Of a stretch of 64,000 bases of DNA, positions 1-11,429 are shown piece after piece. The notes beneath the pieces were generated by a model. That model saw nothing but the letters and a program-made list of their open reading frames with translations, had not been told where the DNA came from and searched no databases. The translations under genes and the position numbers were made by a program. The stretch is from Papaver somniferum. Its lineage: Eukaryota > Streptophyta > Magnoliopsida > Ranunculales > Papaveraceae. Location of the stretch: the NCBI RefSeq assembly GCF_003573695.1, contig NC_039366.1, positions 163,002,770 through 163,066,769 on the forward strand. The letters run 5' to 3'. Within the stretch, counting starts at the first letter, position 1. Each line of letters starts with the position of its first letter.

Positions 1-2207
1 ATACTCATGCAAGACATTGTTTGGCACTCTGGTAAGAACAGAACTCCTCGCCAATCCAAAGATGATAAATGGTGTGTTTTTCACTTGATGCTGAAAGGAC
101 CTTACATTGCTGGGTCAAATGTTCTTCCTGAGAATCCCGCTTCTTATCAACCTTGGGTATTCTCTTGGCCCGAGAAGGATAAAGAGGTATGTCTCTTCCA
201 GTTTCACCCAATTTATATTTCTTTATTTGTCTTTATTCTTTTGTTCGCTGATTCTTGCAACATTCTACAGATCCAGAAACTGTAAAGATAGCTATCACAT
301 GACTGGGAAGGCTAGTACCTTGTTAGCTCTTCGCTCATACACAGATGAGGTAAGAAATATTCTCTTATGATTTTAAACAGTATATTGTTGCCTCTATTTC
401 TTATTTCTATCTGTGTGTGAAGATTATTGCTGAAATAGAAGAGCCTGCCAATGTTGCGAAGACTGGTGATAAAGGAAAAGGTGCTCTTCCCAGGGAAAAA
501 CCAATTGCTCCTCCTTCAAAGAATACAAAAATCCGTTCTTCCTCTCCTTCAAATATTCCTTCTCATGAAAACCCCGAGAGTGATGAGGATGATGAGGATA
601 ATGATGACCTTGCTACAAATGAAGATTCTCCATTTGAATCTTCTATGGCTAAGCTCTCTGGCCTCTTTTCTGATTCTTGACAAGGAATGGGAGATAGTCA
701 ATTCTCTAATACATGCAAATCTCTCGCTACGATTTGCGATATTCCTTTAGTGGATGGTGATAATTATCTTCGTGGAGTTTCTAGATCGGTGACTCCCAAC
801 TTCCTGCATTCTCTTAATAGTCTGGTATGCTTTCGTCCTTTTACTTCTTCATTATTGTAACTCAAAATCTCTTTTTATTTTAATATTTTTTATATTTTCT
901 CGCAGGATGGAAAAGCTTCTTTCGCTGTTACCTCAGATCTGGAGAGGAGACGCGAAATTCTTGAAAAGAAGAATCTTCAATTTCGTACAAAGAATGAGGA
1001 ACTGGAAGCTGAAGTCAAATGTCTTCGCGAGAAGAACAAACAACTAGAAATTGATTCTTCTTCGCACAATAATAAAATCTCTAGTCTTCAGCAAGCTAAT
1101 AATCAACTCTATGGTATGTTACTTTTCTCCTTTCCCTTCATCCATTCATCCTATTATTTTATCTTATTTGATTGATCCTTTTTGCAGACATTTATGGTCT
1201 TTCTGATGAAGCTACCATTCTTCGTTCATTTCCTAATTCCTTGGATAATGACACCCTTCTTGAGAATCTTAATAAATCTTTAAATAGTTTCTCAAATGAT
1301 AAAATTTCATCTCTTTCTCTGAATGAACTGAGATCCAAATTTCGCATCTTAGAGATTGACCATAGATCTAGTTTAGGCTTAGCCAAACAATTTAAGCGTT
1401 TCTTTCTTAATTCTAAAGAGAAAATCAATGAGCTAAGAACCAAAATTAGCGGTCTCATAGATGATAAGGATCGCATTTCTAACCAAGATGATGAGACTTT
1501 GGTGAAATTCCAAGAAATTCTTCTTGAAGTTCAACTTGAACGGGATGAAGCTAACCGCCAAAATGTCGTGCTTAATGAGAGAGAAAACCAAATTCGTTCT
1601 CGTCTTCTTATAAATAATGAGGATGAATTCGCTTGGGCTGCGAAAGTCTTAGACGATGCCAGAAAAGATTTAGGTGTAAATGTTAGTCTCCAAGTTGAGC
1701 ATACAGCCTTGATTAGAGATATGATTTCTGACAGAGAAGGTTATTAATTGTTCTTCTTCACTAATCTTTTGTTTTTTATGAATTTTTATCAAGTTATTAA
1801 TTGATTGCCTTTTTCTCGCAGATTCTGAAAGTAGATATCGCGAAAGAATTGAGGAACTTGAAGCTGAAAAAGAGGAACTTGCAAACAATCTTTCTTCTCG
1901 CAATGATAAGTATTCTGGATTAAAGAATCAAATCAAGATCACTGTTGCGAACTTTAAGAACGATGATCTGCATTTTCGCAATCAAACTATTCAAATGGTT
2001 TGTGATGACCATAGTATTCCTCACTCTGATTATCCTTGTCTCTTGAAGGAGATCCCAAAGAACATTCCTAGTCTGACCATCTCTGATAGCGAAGTTGATG
2101 ATGAAGAATCTGATGGTGATGAAGGTTCTGATGGAGATAAAAGTTCTGATGCAGGCGAAGAAGGGAACAAGTCGGATGAAGATGATGAAGGATCAACTAA
2201 GAAGTAG
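1..2207 (+). pseudogene. antisense gene of T1: intron-bearing coiled-coil protein with acidic tail (5' partial)
   Basis: The gene lies opposite gag-pro of T1. Exons read by GT-AG and frame continuity are about <1-186, 271-349, 423-824, 906-1113, 1188-1739 and 1822-2207. The first exon (YIAGSNVLPENPASYQPW, then FSWPEKDKE) resembles the C-terminal part of the plant 'putative gypsy type transposon' domain seen in rice-type proteins. Next come an acidic DEDDEDNDD patch, a long coiled coil (exons 4-6) and a Ser/Asp/Glu-rich tail ending at TAG 2205-2207. The reading frame has to shift inside exon 2, and an in-frame TGA lies at 678-680, so this copy is probably dead. Antisense genes in this position are known in Tat elements such as maize Grande; their function is unknown. 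Confidence 0.7.
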
Positions 2208-3781
2208 TATTTGTTTCTTTCTTTGATCTTCTGTAATACTTGTACATTTATTCCTTCTTTCTGTATATTTGCGAATTCTTTTGGTTCTCCATATTCCTTA
2301 ATATATGAGTTTCTTTCATTTTGACCTGCATTCATTAAAACAATTCTTCCTTGCAATATGGTTAATCAACATAACCATTAATTTTTTAATTTTTGCGATA
2401 AATCTATCATGTGGAGACAAATAACATTTTCTAATTTCATTCATTCCCATACTTTCCTCTGTTATTTGTATCCAAATGAGAGATTTTGCAGATTTTTCTT
2501 ATTTTTTGCCTGAACTTCGCAGTTGTTTATGTATAATTTCGCAATCATATGCGAAGTGAATTTTGATTCTTTTCAAAATCTCATCCCTGTGTGGTCTTAT
2601 TTTTCCTTCCTAGTTAAAGGTCTTATTATGCCACCTCTTGTCATTGCGACAAAATCGCAGGACGTCCTTGCACTTTCATGCAAAAACCCATTGATCTTGC
2701 CTTAACTTTTTCTTTTGTATTATGGCCTCTTCAGGAATGTTGCGACAATATGACAGGCCTAAATATTCTTGCGAAAATAAAGCCCCATTACATTGTCGTC
2801 TTGCGAGGAAATCGCAGGACGTCTTCGCACTTTCATGCGAAAACCCATTGATCTCGTCTTATCTTTTTCTTTTGTATTATTGCCTCTTCAGGATTGTCGC
2901 ACAAATATGACAAGCCTTAATACCGTAGAGAGTAAAAATCCTCATGACATTTGCGTCTTAAGACACTTATCAGCTCCCTAATGGAGGGTGCCGCCCTTAT
3001 CTTCCCCATGGTTTCCCCTTCAACGAGGCGTACCTCTACCATACAAGGTTGGATCCTCCCATCCGGTCTTAACAACAACCAGTTGTTTTCACAGCCTCTT
3101 ATCCCTTTTACCTATAGGGTTTATGGTTACGAGACTGCACCCTAAGTGGGGTTTTCTTCGGGCCGAGTGCAGTATAAGCCAAGACTTGTCAAGAATGGAA
3201 AGGTACGCTCCAGACACCCCTGGCACTCTTGACTCAACCGTGTACCTCGGCGCCTTGGTCAGATTTTGCACTCCTTGGGAGAGTCCTTATTACCTTAGTC
3301 TCCCAACCTAAGTCATATGCTTAAGCTGAGAATCCAAGGTGCCTCTCCCGGATGGGATTTATTGACCCGAAATCTCCATGGCTCGGGTTCCGGTGGCGGT
3401 GTAGCCTTTCCCTGAGCCATGCAACAGGTACCCCCTTATATGACGTACTTTAGGTCTTATATTTTCCTCTTGCGAAATTGTATTAGCGAACTAGGATGTA
3501 CGCCATAAAGGTTCGCCCCTTTCTATTTTGTCATTGTTCTCTGATTGTCTTTTGTAGAATTCATTATCTCTGCGAAATTCTCGCACATCATCATATCGTA
3601 TTTGCATTTCGCAATCTCAATTTTGTCATTCAATAAAATGCATTTATGAGAATTTTATTTATTGCGAGAGTGTCGCAACAAATCAATCATTCATACATTT
3701 CTTTTTTTTATTGCCTTTGTTATTTTCTGCTACTGCTTCCTTGGTAGTGGTATGTTCACCATTTTTTATTCTGAGCTAGCA
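2208..3781. other. non-coding spacer between antisense gene and gag-pro of T1
   Basis: No convincing coding sequence. The left part is the 3' untranslated region of the antisense gene, followed by AT-rich DNA with many GCGA words. A tandem duplication lies at 2637-2925. From about 2965 to 3440 there is a sharply GC-richer block (it starts near CTTATCAGCTCCCTAATGG and ends near GAGCCATGCAACAGGTACC) without sustained frames. I could not assign it to a gene. Confidence 0.6.
2637..2925. repeat. about 157-bp tandem duplication in T1 spacer
   Basis: Two diverged copies in direct orientation. ATCGCAGGACGT starts at 2654 and again at 2811, and the shared text runs on through the CTTTCATGC, AACCCATTGATCT and CTTTTGTATTAT blocks. 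Differences are scattered substitutions. Confidence 0.75.
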
Positions 3782-6700
3782 TTAGTTTCGCAACATTTCT
3801 TCTTCTTTTCGTTCGATTGCATCCACCATTAAGCTTTCACTTCTTTGTGTCTCTTTGATTTTGTGTCGCCAATTTTCCTTCTTGTTTGCTCTTCCTTCAC
3901 AGGATTCCACCTCAGTTTCGTAACACCTCTTTCCTTCAACCCAATATCCCTTTATGATTCCTAAACCGCTGGGGTGAGGGAATTTGATGCACTGGTGGAA
4001 AGTTGAAGCTACACCTAGAATCCCATGTAGTCAAGGTCGACCAATTAATGCATTGTAGGGTGATTCTACGTCAACGACACATAACAGGATTTCAGAAGAT
4101 ATTTCCTTCAATGGAATTCGCATAGTAACCTCCCCTTTAGGCTTGTTGGCAGTACCACTAAAACCATATATCTTATATGTTGATGGTATAAAATCATCAT
4201 CTCTTCCTCCCATAGTTTTATAAGTATGATAAAATAAGATGTTCACAGAGCTTCCAATATCGATTAGAATCCTATTAATTGCCCATGAATCTTCAGCTTC
4301 ATCATCCTCATCTTCTTTCGGTTTTGGATTAATTTCTAATTTTACTACCAATGGATTATCATGTGCCTCTTCACCTTCGGGGATTTCTTCTGCGGTAAAA
4401 TAAATAATCTGTTTCTGTCATTCCTCTAGTGGCGAGATTTTCGCAATATTCATAATTTCTCTTCCATCATTATCTCTTGCGAACACTCTACTCAAAACAT
4501 TGTCATGAAAATCTTCAATTGTCTTGTATGAATGTACGATAGAGTGACAAAATAGATTTTTTGTTTTTGCACCAACTTCTATGAAGAATGTTTCCTTCTT
4601 TTTCATCGTGTTTACTTTGTGATGCTCTGGTGTTGGTGGCAATGGTTGAGATTGTGGGTGCCCTACCAAAAAGTGGTTTAGTTTTCCTTGATCTATCATT
4701 CTCAGAATAATTCTTTTTACATTTCTGCAATCATTTGTAGTATGTCCATGAAAATGATGATAATAACAGAACTCATGACTTCTGTGGTTTGGAGGTGGTT
4801 CTGTTCCCATGTTCCATGGTGTTGGTATATTCTCCATGAAAATTATAGCTTCCCATATTTTCTCCACACTTGCATTTAGAGGTGGCATCTTGATTTCTTC
4901 TCATACTACCTTGTGACCTCCTTGTCCTCTATTATAGTTTTGTCTTTGACCTCCATAAGTTTCTTGCGGCTGATCGAGTCTTTGAATCTTGTTATTTCCA
5001 CCACGATTGTAGAAATTTCTTTCTCTTTCATACTCCTCTTGATCTCGGCTTCCCGTAGCCACCAGTTTCTGTTGATTGTTGCCCGTCACCTTCTCTTGTT
5101 GTACTTGTGAAGTGCTCGCCACTGTGTTTATTAGTTTGGGTAATAAGCTTGCATTCACTGTTTGTGAACTGGTGTTTGCAACTGGGTATGATTCCATTTC
5201 ATTTTGCCTTTCCTCTAGAGCAATATATTCTTCCTGAAGTTCTCGCAATTCAGTCATCGTGATCGTATTCTTGACTCTGAAAATTTGGATATACAATAGG
5301 TTGGTTGCAAACATAGAATTGATAAATGATAAGATAAGATATCTCTCATCCACACATCCATACATTTCGCTGCACATAGTCCTCCATCTTTTAGTTAGGT
5401 GCTTCAAACTTTCGCCCATCCTTTGTTTTAATCCAAACACGTATTCAATACCAGGCCGCGAATAATTATTACTTATATATGACCCCAGGAATGTAGTCTG
5501 CAAATGATTGAAGGATGTTATTGTATTCTTTGGTAGACCTTTGAACCATTTTAACGCCTCCCTTGTTAAGCTGGATGCAAAATACTTGCATAATACGACA
5601 TCATGATTTTCCCATTGCAACATGCACCTCACGTAGGCTTTAATGTGTTGAATTGTACAAGTTGTTCCATCAAAAATGCTGGTTAATGCGAGCAAATTGC
5701 ATTTCGGAGGTATTCCTCCTAGTTGTACTTCCCTTGTAAATGTAGTTTTCGTAGATTCTTCTATAGCTTCATCTAATTGTCTTCTACCTACTTCTCCTCT
5801 ATTATTTAGCATTCCTCTCATTTCTTCTAATTCTTTTAAGATTTGTTTATTTACACCTGAATTTTGATCCATTGGTCTTTTTAATTTCGCCTCCCTTCTT
5901 CTGCGTTCATGTATTTCTTCTCTCGCTAAATTTTGCATTTATTCTTCATCATCCTCACCTCGTCTTCTTCTGCGATTCTCTTCCTCATCTCTATCTTGAA
6001 TTCGCATATGATGATGTCTCTCATTTTCCCCTCCATGATTTTGTTCATTTCTTATCAATTACATTCGTTGTCTTTCAACCATCCTCTGTACTCTATCATA
6101 CTCTTCATTGATATTACCGTTATTCCGGTTTTATGTATGCCTTATTTCTCGATTGTCGTGATTGTTCTGGCGATTTGTCTCCTGAAGCTCTTGTTCTTCC
6201 ATTTCCTCTCTCAATCTTTCACGTTCCCAAATTAAACGTGCTTGTTCAGCATAATGTCTTTCAATTTCTTCTTCAATCGTTTGTTGATTTCTTTGAGCTT
6301 CTCTCTCATGTAAAATTCTCCTTCCTTCCTCTCGATTCCCTTCGCCATCTTGATTATTTCGTCCCTGACGTTGTACATTCTCTTGATTTCTATCATTTTG
6401 CCTATCATCAAAAGTTTCATTTTGTGGAACGTAACGATCATCAGTCCTTTCTCTATCTCCGCGATGTTCTTCATTAGGATTTGATATTTCTTATCGAATA
6501 TTATTTCCAGCATTAATTGTGGGTGAGTTTCGCCTCATCTCTCTTCTAGTCGATCTTGAATATGATTTTGTAGTACTTCTCGATCTTCTACTCTATAGTC
6601 TCATATTTTCCATCCTCAATTCGTGATTTTGCCTTGTTAGATTTGCACGTTCTTCTGCCTCAGCTCTTCTTTCTTCATGTATTCTTCGTCTCAACGTTTC

Positions 6701-7018
6701 TAACGCTCCAGTTTCCTCATCTCCATGAATTATTCTTTCATCTGCTTCTTGATTTCTCTCTACCTGTCTATTGTTTCTGGTTTGCTGCTCTTCATCTACT
6801 TCTTCTGCTGAATTTGATTGCCAAGTGTGTATACTCGCCCTATCATAATCTGTATTCCTTCCTTGTACTAGTGTTTGTTGAATTGGTGGTTGAATTTGAT
6901 TTTCTCCATTATTTTTCATTCTAGTAAATTCTCCCATTTCACTTCTTTCCCTTCCAGCAAGTCTCCTGCTTCTTCTAACAGTAGTTGGTTGTTCTAATGT
7001 ATTTCTTCTTCTAGCCAT
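3782..7018 (-). pseudogene. gag-protease of T1, decayed, no pol
   Basis: Structural polyprotein of an LTR retrotransposon. Start ATG at 7016-7018 (MARRRNTLEQ, then a basic RRSRRLAG stretch). The N-terminal third is low-complexity R/E/Q/N and crosses several frame changes and stops between about 6590 and 5940. The capsid region (about 5938-4901) carries ALKWFKGLPKNTITSFNHL and the LTKRWRTMCSEM block typical of Retrotrans_gag. A nucleocapsid knuckle reads CYYHHFHGHTTNDC (C-X2-H-X4-H-X4-C, second Cys replaced by His). The protease has LIDIGSSVNILF as active site and IGRP near 4031, followed by a TGA where Trp is usual. The frame then continues to TAA at 3782-3784 and no RT follows. Confidence 0.8.
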
Positions 7019-7138
7019 TTCTTCAATATTAATGAATTGCAAGAGATTATATAAAATTCTTAACAAATCACTCCAAATCTTCACAAATCTCAATATTAAT
7101 CTTCAATTTTTTCTAGAATAATCTTCAATCTTCAATCC

Positions 7139-7156
7139 TCCCTGTTTCTAGCGCCA
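7139..7156 (-). promoter_or_regulatory. primer-binding site of T1
   Basis: On the minus strand, three bases inside the LTR, lies TGGCGCTAGAAACAGGGA. It begins with TGG, the complement of a tRNA CCA end, and stands where a PBS belongs. I do not assign the tRNA with certainty. Confidence 0.6.
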
Positions 7157-7159
7157 TTA

Positions 7160-7628
7160 TGTAGTTGCAGGAAATCCTACACTACATCCCTCACAAGATT
7201 TCATTAACATTCAACTTATTTTAAATTAACAATCTTAATTTTATTGATGAATCTTTGAACAATCTTACAAGAAAAGATAAAGGAATCAAGAATAACCGCT
7301 GCTCTAGATTTTCTCTCTCCTATTTACTTGCTTTTCACCCAAAAAAAGATCTCCCTTTTATTTTACAACTGAGCGGCTATTTATAGGGAATTACATAGTG
7401 GATGACAACTAATCTGTCCTTTATTTTCGGATATGACTTGCGACATTCTCGCATCCTTACAAATGTTAATCTCGCAAACTCTCTAATTTTCGCAGGACCA
7501 TCACATTTTTCTCATGATTTAGCGGACGTCGTTTATTATTTCGTTTCTGAAGTTGTTCTGCGACATTGCTGTGTTGTGTTGTTCATAATTTCGCTGAGGC
7601 ATTATTGCTGCGAGATTCTGATCCTACA
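7160..7628 (-). repeat. 5' LTR of T1 (469 bp)
   Basis: Begins TGTAGTTGCAGGAAATCC and ends GATTCTGATCCTACA on the plus strand, giving TGTAG/CTACA inverted ends. It matches 61126-61589 along its whole length with moderate divergence. The minus strand carries a TATA-like CTATAAATAG at 7378-7387, a plausible element promoter reading towards gag. The five bases on its outer side are ACATA; the other flank is outside the window. Confidence 0.85.
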
Positions 7629-10600
7629 ACATACTTGAAGGAGTTGTTCTTTCACCACAATGAGTTTCTCTGTATGGATTGTTGCTCCTTCCAATTTGAT
7701 GATTCTCGCTTGTTATTCGATCGTGGTAAGTGTGATGTTGTTTCATCAAACTCCTATGATAAATTCATTCGTCAATTAATTCTTAGCTTGGGATATAACT
7801 CAGATTTGAGATTTCTGAATTCAATTGATCTTTTATGTGTTCAATATGTTGACATTAATGGTGAGAGGAAGGTGTTTGTTAAAATGTCACAGAGAGACAA
7901 TATTTTGTTGGTTAGAGGACTTGGTATTAACATGGTACATGACTTAAGGGGTACATTAGATGATAGTGTTGTGCGGATTTTTTCTGATGGTGGTGTTTGT
8001 TTCAATCCTTGTTTTGTTTATATTTATTTCGAATTTGATCGTGGAAAAGGAATTGAACTTCATCAGGGGTCTACTAAGACTGTGGATAACTATGAATCCT
8101 TTTTTGAACTGTCTAGTTCCTTTTCATTGAGACTGGATGTGAGTTTCAACTTATGGGTTACTAAAGATGGGAATTCAGTCTTTGTGTCCATTGTAGAAGG
8201 TTACAAGTTGTATGATAAAATGTTACAGCATGGTAAGCCTCTCTAGTCGAAGTTGATACTTCAAGTGACAAGTAATAGTATATCTGGTATTGCAAGGGAA
8301 TTAATTGATCAACTACATCATAGTAGTAGGTGGACTTTCTATGGTTCTTTCATCTTGCAGTTGGGCAGTAGGTTGCTAATTGGGATTTCGATTCTTCAAT
8401 TTTGGTCAGTGGGTGTTGGTTTTGAGCTACTTCATAAAACAACCTCTATGCAAACAACTGTATTCTCTACCCAAGTGATTCGAGTTTCGAGTTCAAATTG
8501 TGATTGGGTTAGATTTCATTATTATGCTCAAAGGAAGATTCTCACAGTTACTAGCACTTTTAAAGATAAATTTCAGGAGCTGTTTAATATGAATGGGTAC
8601 TTCCGCGATTCATTTTGTACTGCATCAATTTCTGGAACACCAGCTAAGAGTTTGGTCATTCTTACTGCTGCGATTTCGAATGTCACTGTTTATTTCTATC
8701 ATTATTTTGATGATACTTTCTCATTATTTGACCTAGGTAAGTGTGTCATTTCCTCCTCGTTTTCTTACTGAAAATTGTGTAAATTGTGTATTTGATTGCT
8801 TCTTAACTTTGAGTACGAATCACATATTTGGGTTATACATTCAATGGTTCTCGTATGTGTTGTTCATCACGAGGATCATGATTTTTAAAAGCGTACGCTT
8901 CACGCTTCAGAGCGTACGCTTCGCTTCAAATTTCAGCATTTCGCTCTGAAGCGGTCATGTGAGTGCATCTTTCATGAAGCGTACGCTTCACGCTTCGGAG
9001 CATACGCTTCGCTTCAAATTTCAGCATTTCCCTCCGAAGCGGTTATGTGAAGTGCGCTTTTTGACTTTGTCAACTCCTTTCGCGCCTATATTTTAAAGCT
9101 TTTAGAAGAAAAATATGAATGTTTTAAGGAGGAATCAAACACCCCACCTCCCACTCGCCTGGAGAAGGTTGAATTGATGTGCACACACTTTGTTTTTGAT
9201 AATAATTATAATTATATAAAATTTATATAGATATTATCTTCTTAATAAATTAATAATTACTAGTTACGACTAATTTATTTATAACAAAACATCCACTTCA
9301 AACATCAACCATGAAGCGACGCTTCACGCTTCGATATACGCATCGCTTCCTAAAAATGAAAAACGCTTCACGCTCCGCTTTACGCTTTCAATACCTTGAC
9401 GAGGATATTCAAGTTAATAGTACGGTGTTTGTTAACATGCCTGCGAGAGATGGATTTTGGCTACTCTTGTTTGCTGGAGGAGGTGATAGTGAGCAGAGTG
9501 GTCAGTTGTGGGTTCAAATGCTTGATATGTGGGAAGCAGCCTTTGTTCTTTTCCAACTGCAGTTAATTTGGGTCTCTTACCATCAAAATTTTAGCGCCAA
9601 TTGTATAGAATCTGGAGTGATATCTTCGAAAATGATTCATTTTCTAGGTGCAGCTGATGCTTTTGTTGGGTCTTGTCCAGTAATTCTCATACTTTCTCGC
9701 AGCTGTTTTGAACAGTTGGGCAGTTATTGTTTCTTACAGGAACTCTTAAGAAGCTGGTTTGATAGTGTTATGAAGGGTCTGAATGGTAGCATATGTTTAG
9801 ATAAATTGCTTATGGGAGCTTATACCTTATCTAATGGGAAAGAAGTCGATATACTCTTGTTTATATCTGCAAAGGTTTTTCATGTGGAATTACTTATGGT
9901 TACAGTCGATAAACAAAGTGATGTGCTCCAGATTTTTCTACGAAAATTTCAAATTCTTTTAGTGCTCATATGGTCCATTCAAACTAGTGCTACAACCGAA
10001 ATTTTTCTCCCAAGCATATATTCTTGGTGGGGTTTGGTATATCCTACAAGGGAAGATCATCCTTGGACCAGATATTTTGTAAGAGGATTGAGCACTCAGG
10101 TCTTGCTCATGGTACTTCAGATTGTAAATGGGTGGATAGAGTATGTGAGGTGGAAATTCAAATTGGTTGCAACTGGATTGTGGAGTATTCGATTTTTCTG
10201 TATGGGCTTGTTTTTCTTACCTTCGTATCTTCATGGTGTCGCGCTATCACCAGTTTATGCAAACCGTTTACCCCAATTGCTTAAAGTTGACATCTCAACA
10301 GCCAAATTTGTTGGAATTCATGATTATACCTCTATGTTGATGCTTATGATTTCAAAAGTTACTTGCTTTCGACTATTCAGAAATTATCACATGATTGCCA
10401 ACTTGGATTCTCCAAGTTACCAAGTAATAGTTGCTGCCTGGCTCTTTTTTCTACTCAAGTTTGTTCGCTGGATATATGATAGAGGCGAGATGTTCACTAA
10501 TCATGGGTAATTTTATTTTGCCATTACTTACGAATGTTGTTTTGTTACTTGGGTCACTGTTCTAACTGAAGACAGCCTGGTCTTGGCACAACTCTTACAC

Positions 10601-11130
10601 ACTGTAATTGTGTCGAAGTCAGTCGCATGTGCAAGTATGGCTCACGTGTTCACATTAAACTGCACATCTGCGGTGCTGGCTAGTTTTCAATTTCAGATTC
10701 TAGAGCAGTTGGTTGATCACAGGAGAAATGGCTACTACAATCTCAAGCAACTTGCGCCAAACTGTGATGGACAACTCAATGGTGTACTTGTGTGCATTCA
10801 TGGTCAGGCCTGTATAGATAAGATACTGAAGATGGTTGTGTCTCAAGATAAAATTGAAGCTGAAGTTGATCACTTATACATGGGAACTGTTCACTCCAAC
10901 CAACTGAAGATTCCAGGTGTTAAGAACGAAAAGATGTTGCTGCTAGGAAGGGAAGCAAAGGCAACTGACATCTTCGTCAGGTCTACCAATGCAATGGCTA
11001 TTATCTGACATATACTCTTATATGATTCTGACATATTCTCTTATGGAGCTTAGTGTTGTCCTGCACCCACTCGAATTGTTGTATTTCACCTTCATCCTTG
11101 AGGACAAGGATGGTTTCAAGGAGAGTGGAA
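7629..11130 (+). other. R1: decayed, coding-like stretch of unrecognised origin
   Basis: Long plus-strand frames (7566-8246, 8253-8771, about 9400-10510 and 10583-11008) are separated by stops and by a MITE at 8877-9398. The predicted peptides are rich in Phe, Trp, Val and Leu and show no RT, integrase, protease or gag motif that I recognise, so they may be wrong-frame readings of a degraded sequence. The right end (CTTGAGGACAAGG followed by TTTCAAGGAGAGTGGAATG near 11095-11132) resembles the junction of pol 3' end, PPT and LTR seen in other plant Ty3/gypsy elements. A retroelement remnant is therefore my best guess, held weakly. Confidence 0.3.
8877..9398. mobile_element. non-autonomous hAT-type MITE (522 bp)
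   Basis: It is flanked by a perfect 8-bp direct repeat ACGAGGAT at 8869-8876 and 9399-9406, the duplication size of hAT elements. The left end is CATGATTTTTAAAAGCGTA. The right end, read inward, is CAAGGTATTGAAAGCGTAA, an imperfect inverted repeat sharing CA and AAAGCGTA. Subterminal regions are packed with CGCTTCACGCTTC and the palindrome AGCGTACGCT, and the centre (about 9180-9300) is AT-rich. No transposase frame is present. It interrupts the R1 sequence. Confidence 0.8.
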
Positions 11131-11388
11131 TGTATGTGCACAGGGGTGCCCGTATCGTATGTGTGTGGGTATTTGGTAGTACCTAGTCAGTTGTATTGAG
11201 TAGTTTAGATTATCCCACCTGGATAGTTAGTGGTCGTCGGATATTGAGAGAGGGTGTGAGTTATATATGTTCTTGTATCCAGTAATGAAACCACAATGAA
11301 TAATCGATTAATCTAAGAAGAACTTATGTTCGTTATGTTCATTAGGAACCAGTAGGATCAATCCGTGAGGATTGAGATTATCACTATC
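11131..11388 (+). repeat. possible short LTR at the end of R1
   Basis: A purine run GGAGAGTGGAA (11120-11130) is followed by TGTATGTGCACAGG. About 255 bp later the text ends in ATTATCA or CTATCA. It includes TTATATATGTTCTTG and AATGAAACC, suggestive of TATA and polyadenylation signals. No second copy lies in the window, so the assignment rests on context only. Confidence 0.35.
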
Positions 11389-11429
11389 AATTCCTGGTTT
11401 CTTGATCCCCAATTGTACTAAGTATAGTA

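Larger units (their letters stand above)
1..7628 (-). mobile_element. T1: partial Tat-like Ty3/gypsy element lacking pol
   Basis: The element is oriented on the minus strand. From its 5' side it has an LTR (7160-7628), a PBS, a decayed gag-protease frame (7018-3782), a non-coding spacer and an antisense gene on the plus strand (1-2207). Its 3' LTR lies left of the window. No reverse transcriptase, RNase H or integrase is seen between protease and spacer; the protease frame simply ends about 100 codons after its GRP motif. This is the layout of a non-autonomous Tat-like element. A second copy of the same LTR family begins at 61126 (T2). Confidence 0.8.

Noticed and set aside
2988..3311. 107-residue frame in the GC-rich block
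   Set aside because: Overlapping frames are open on both strands and none continues beyond the block; not convincing.
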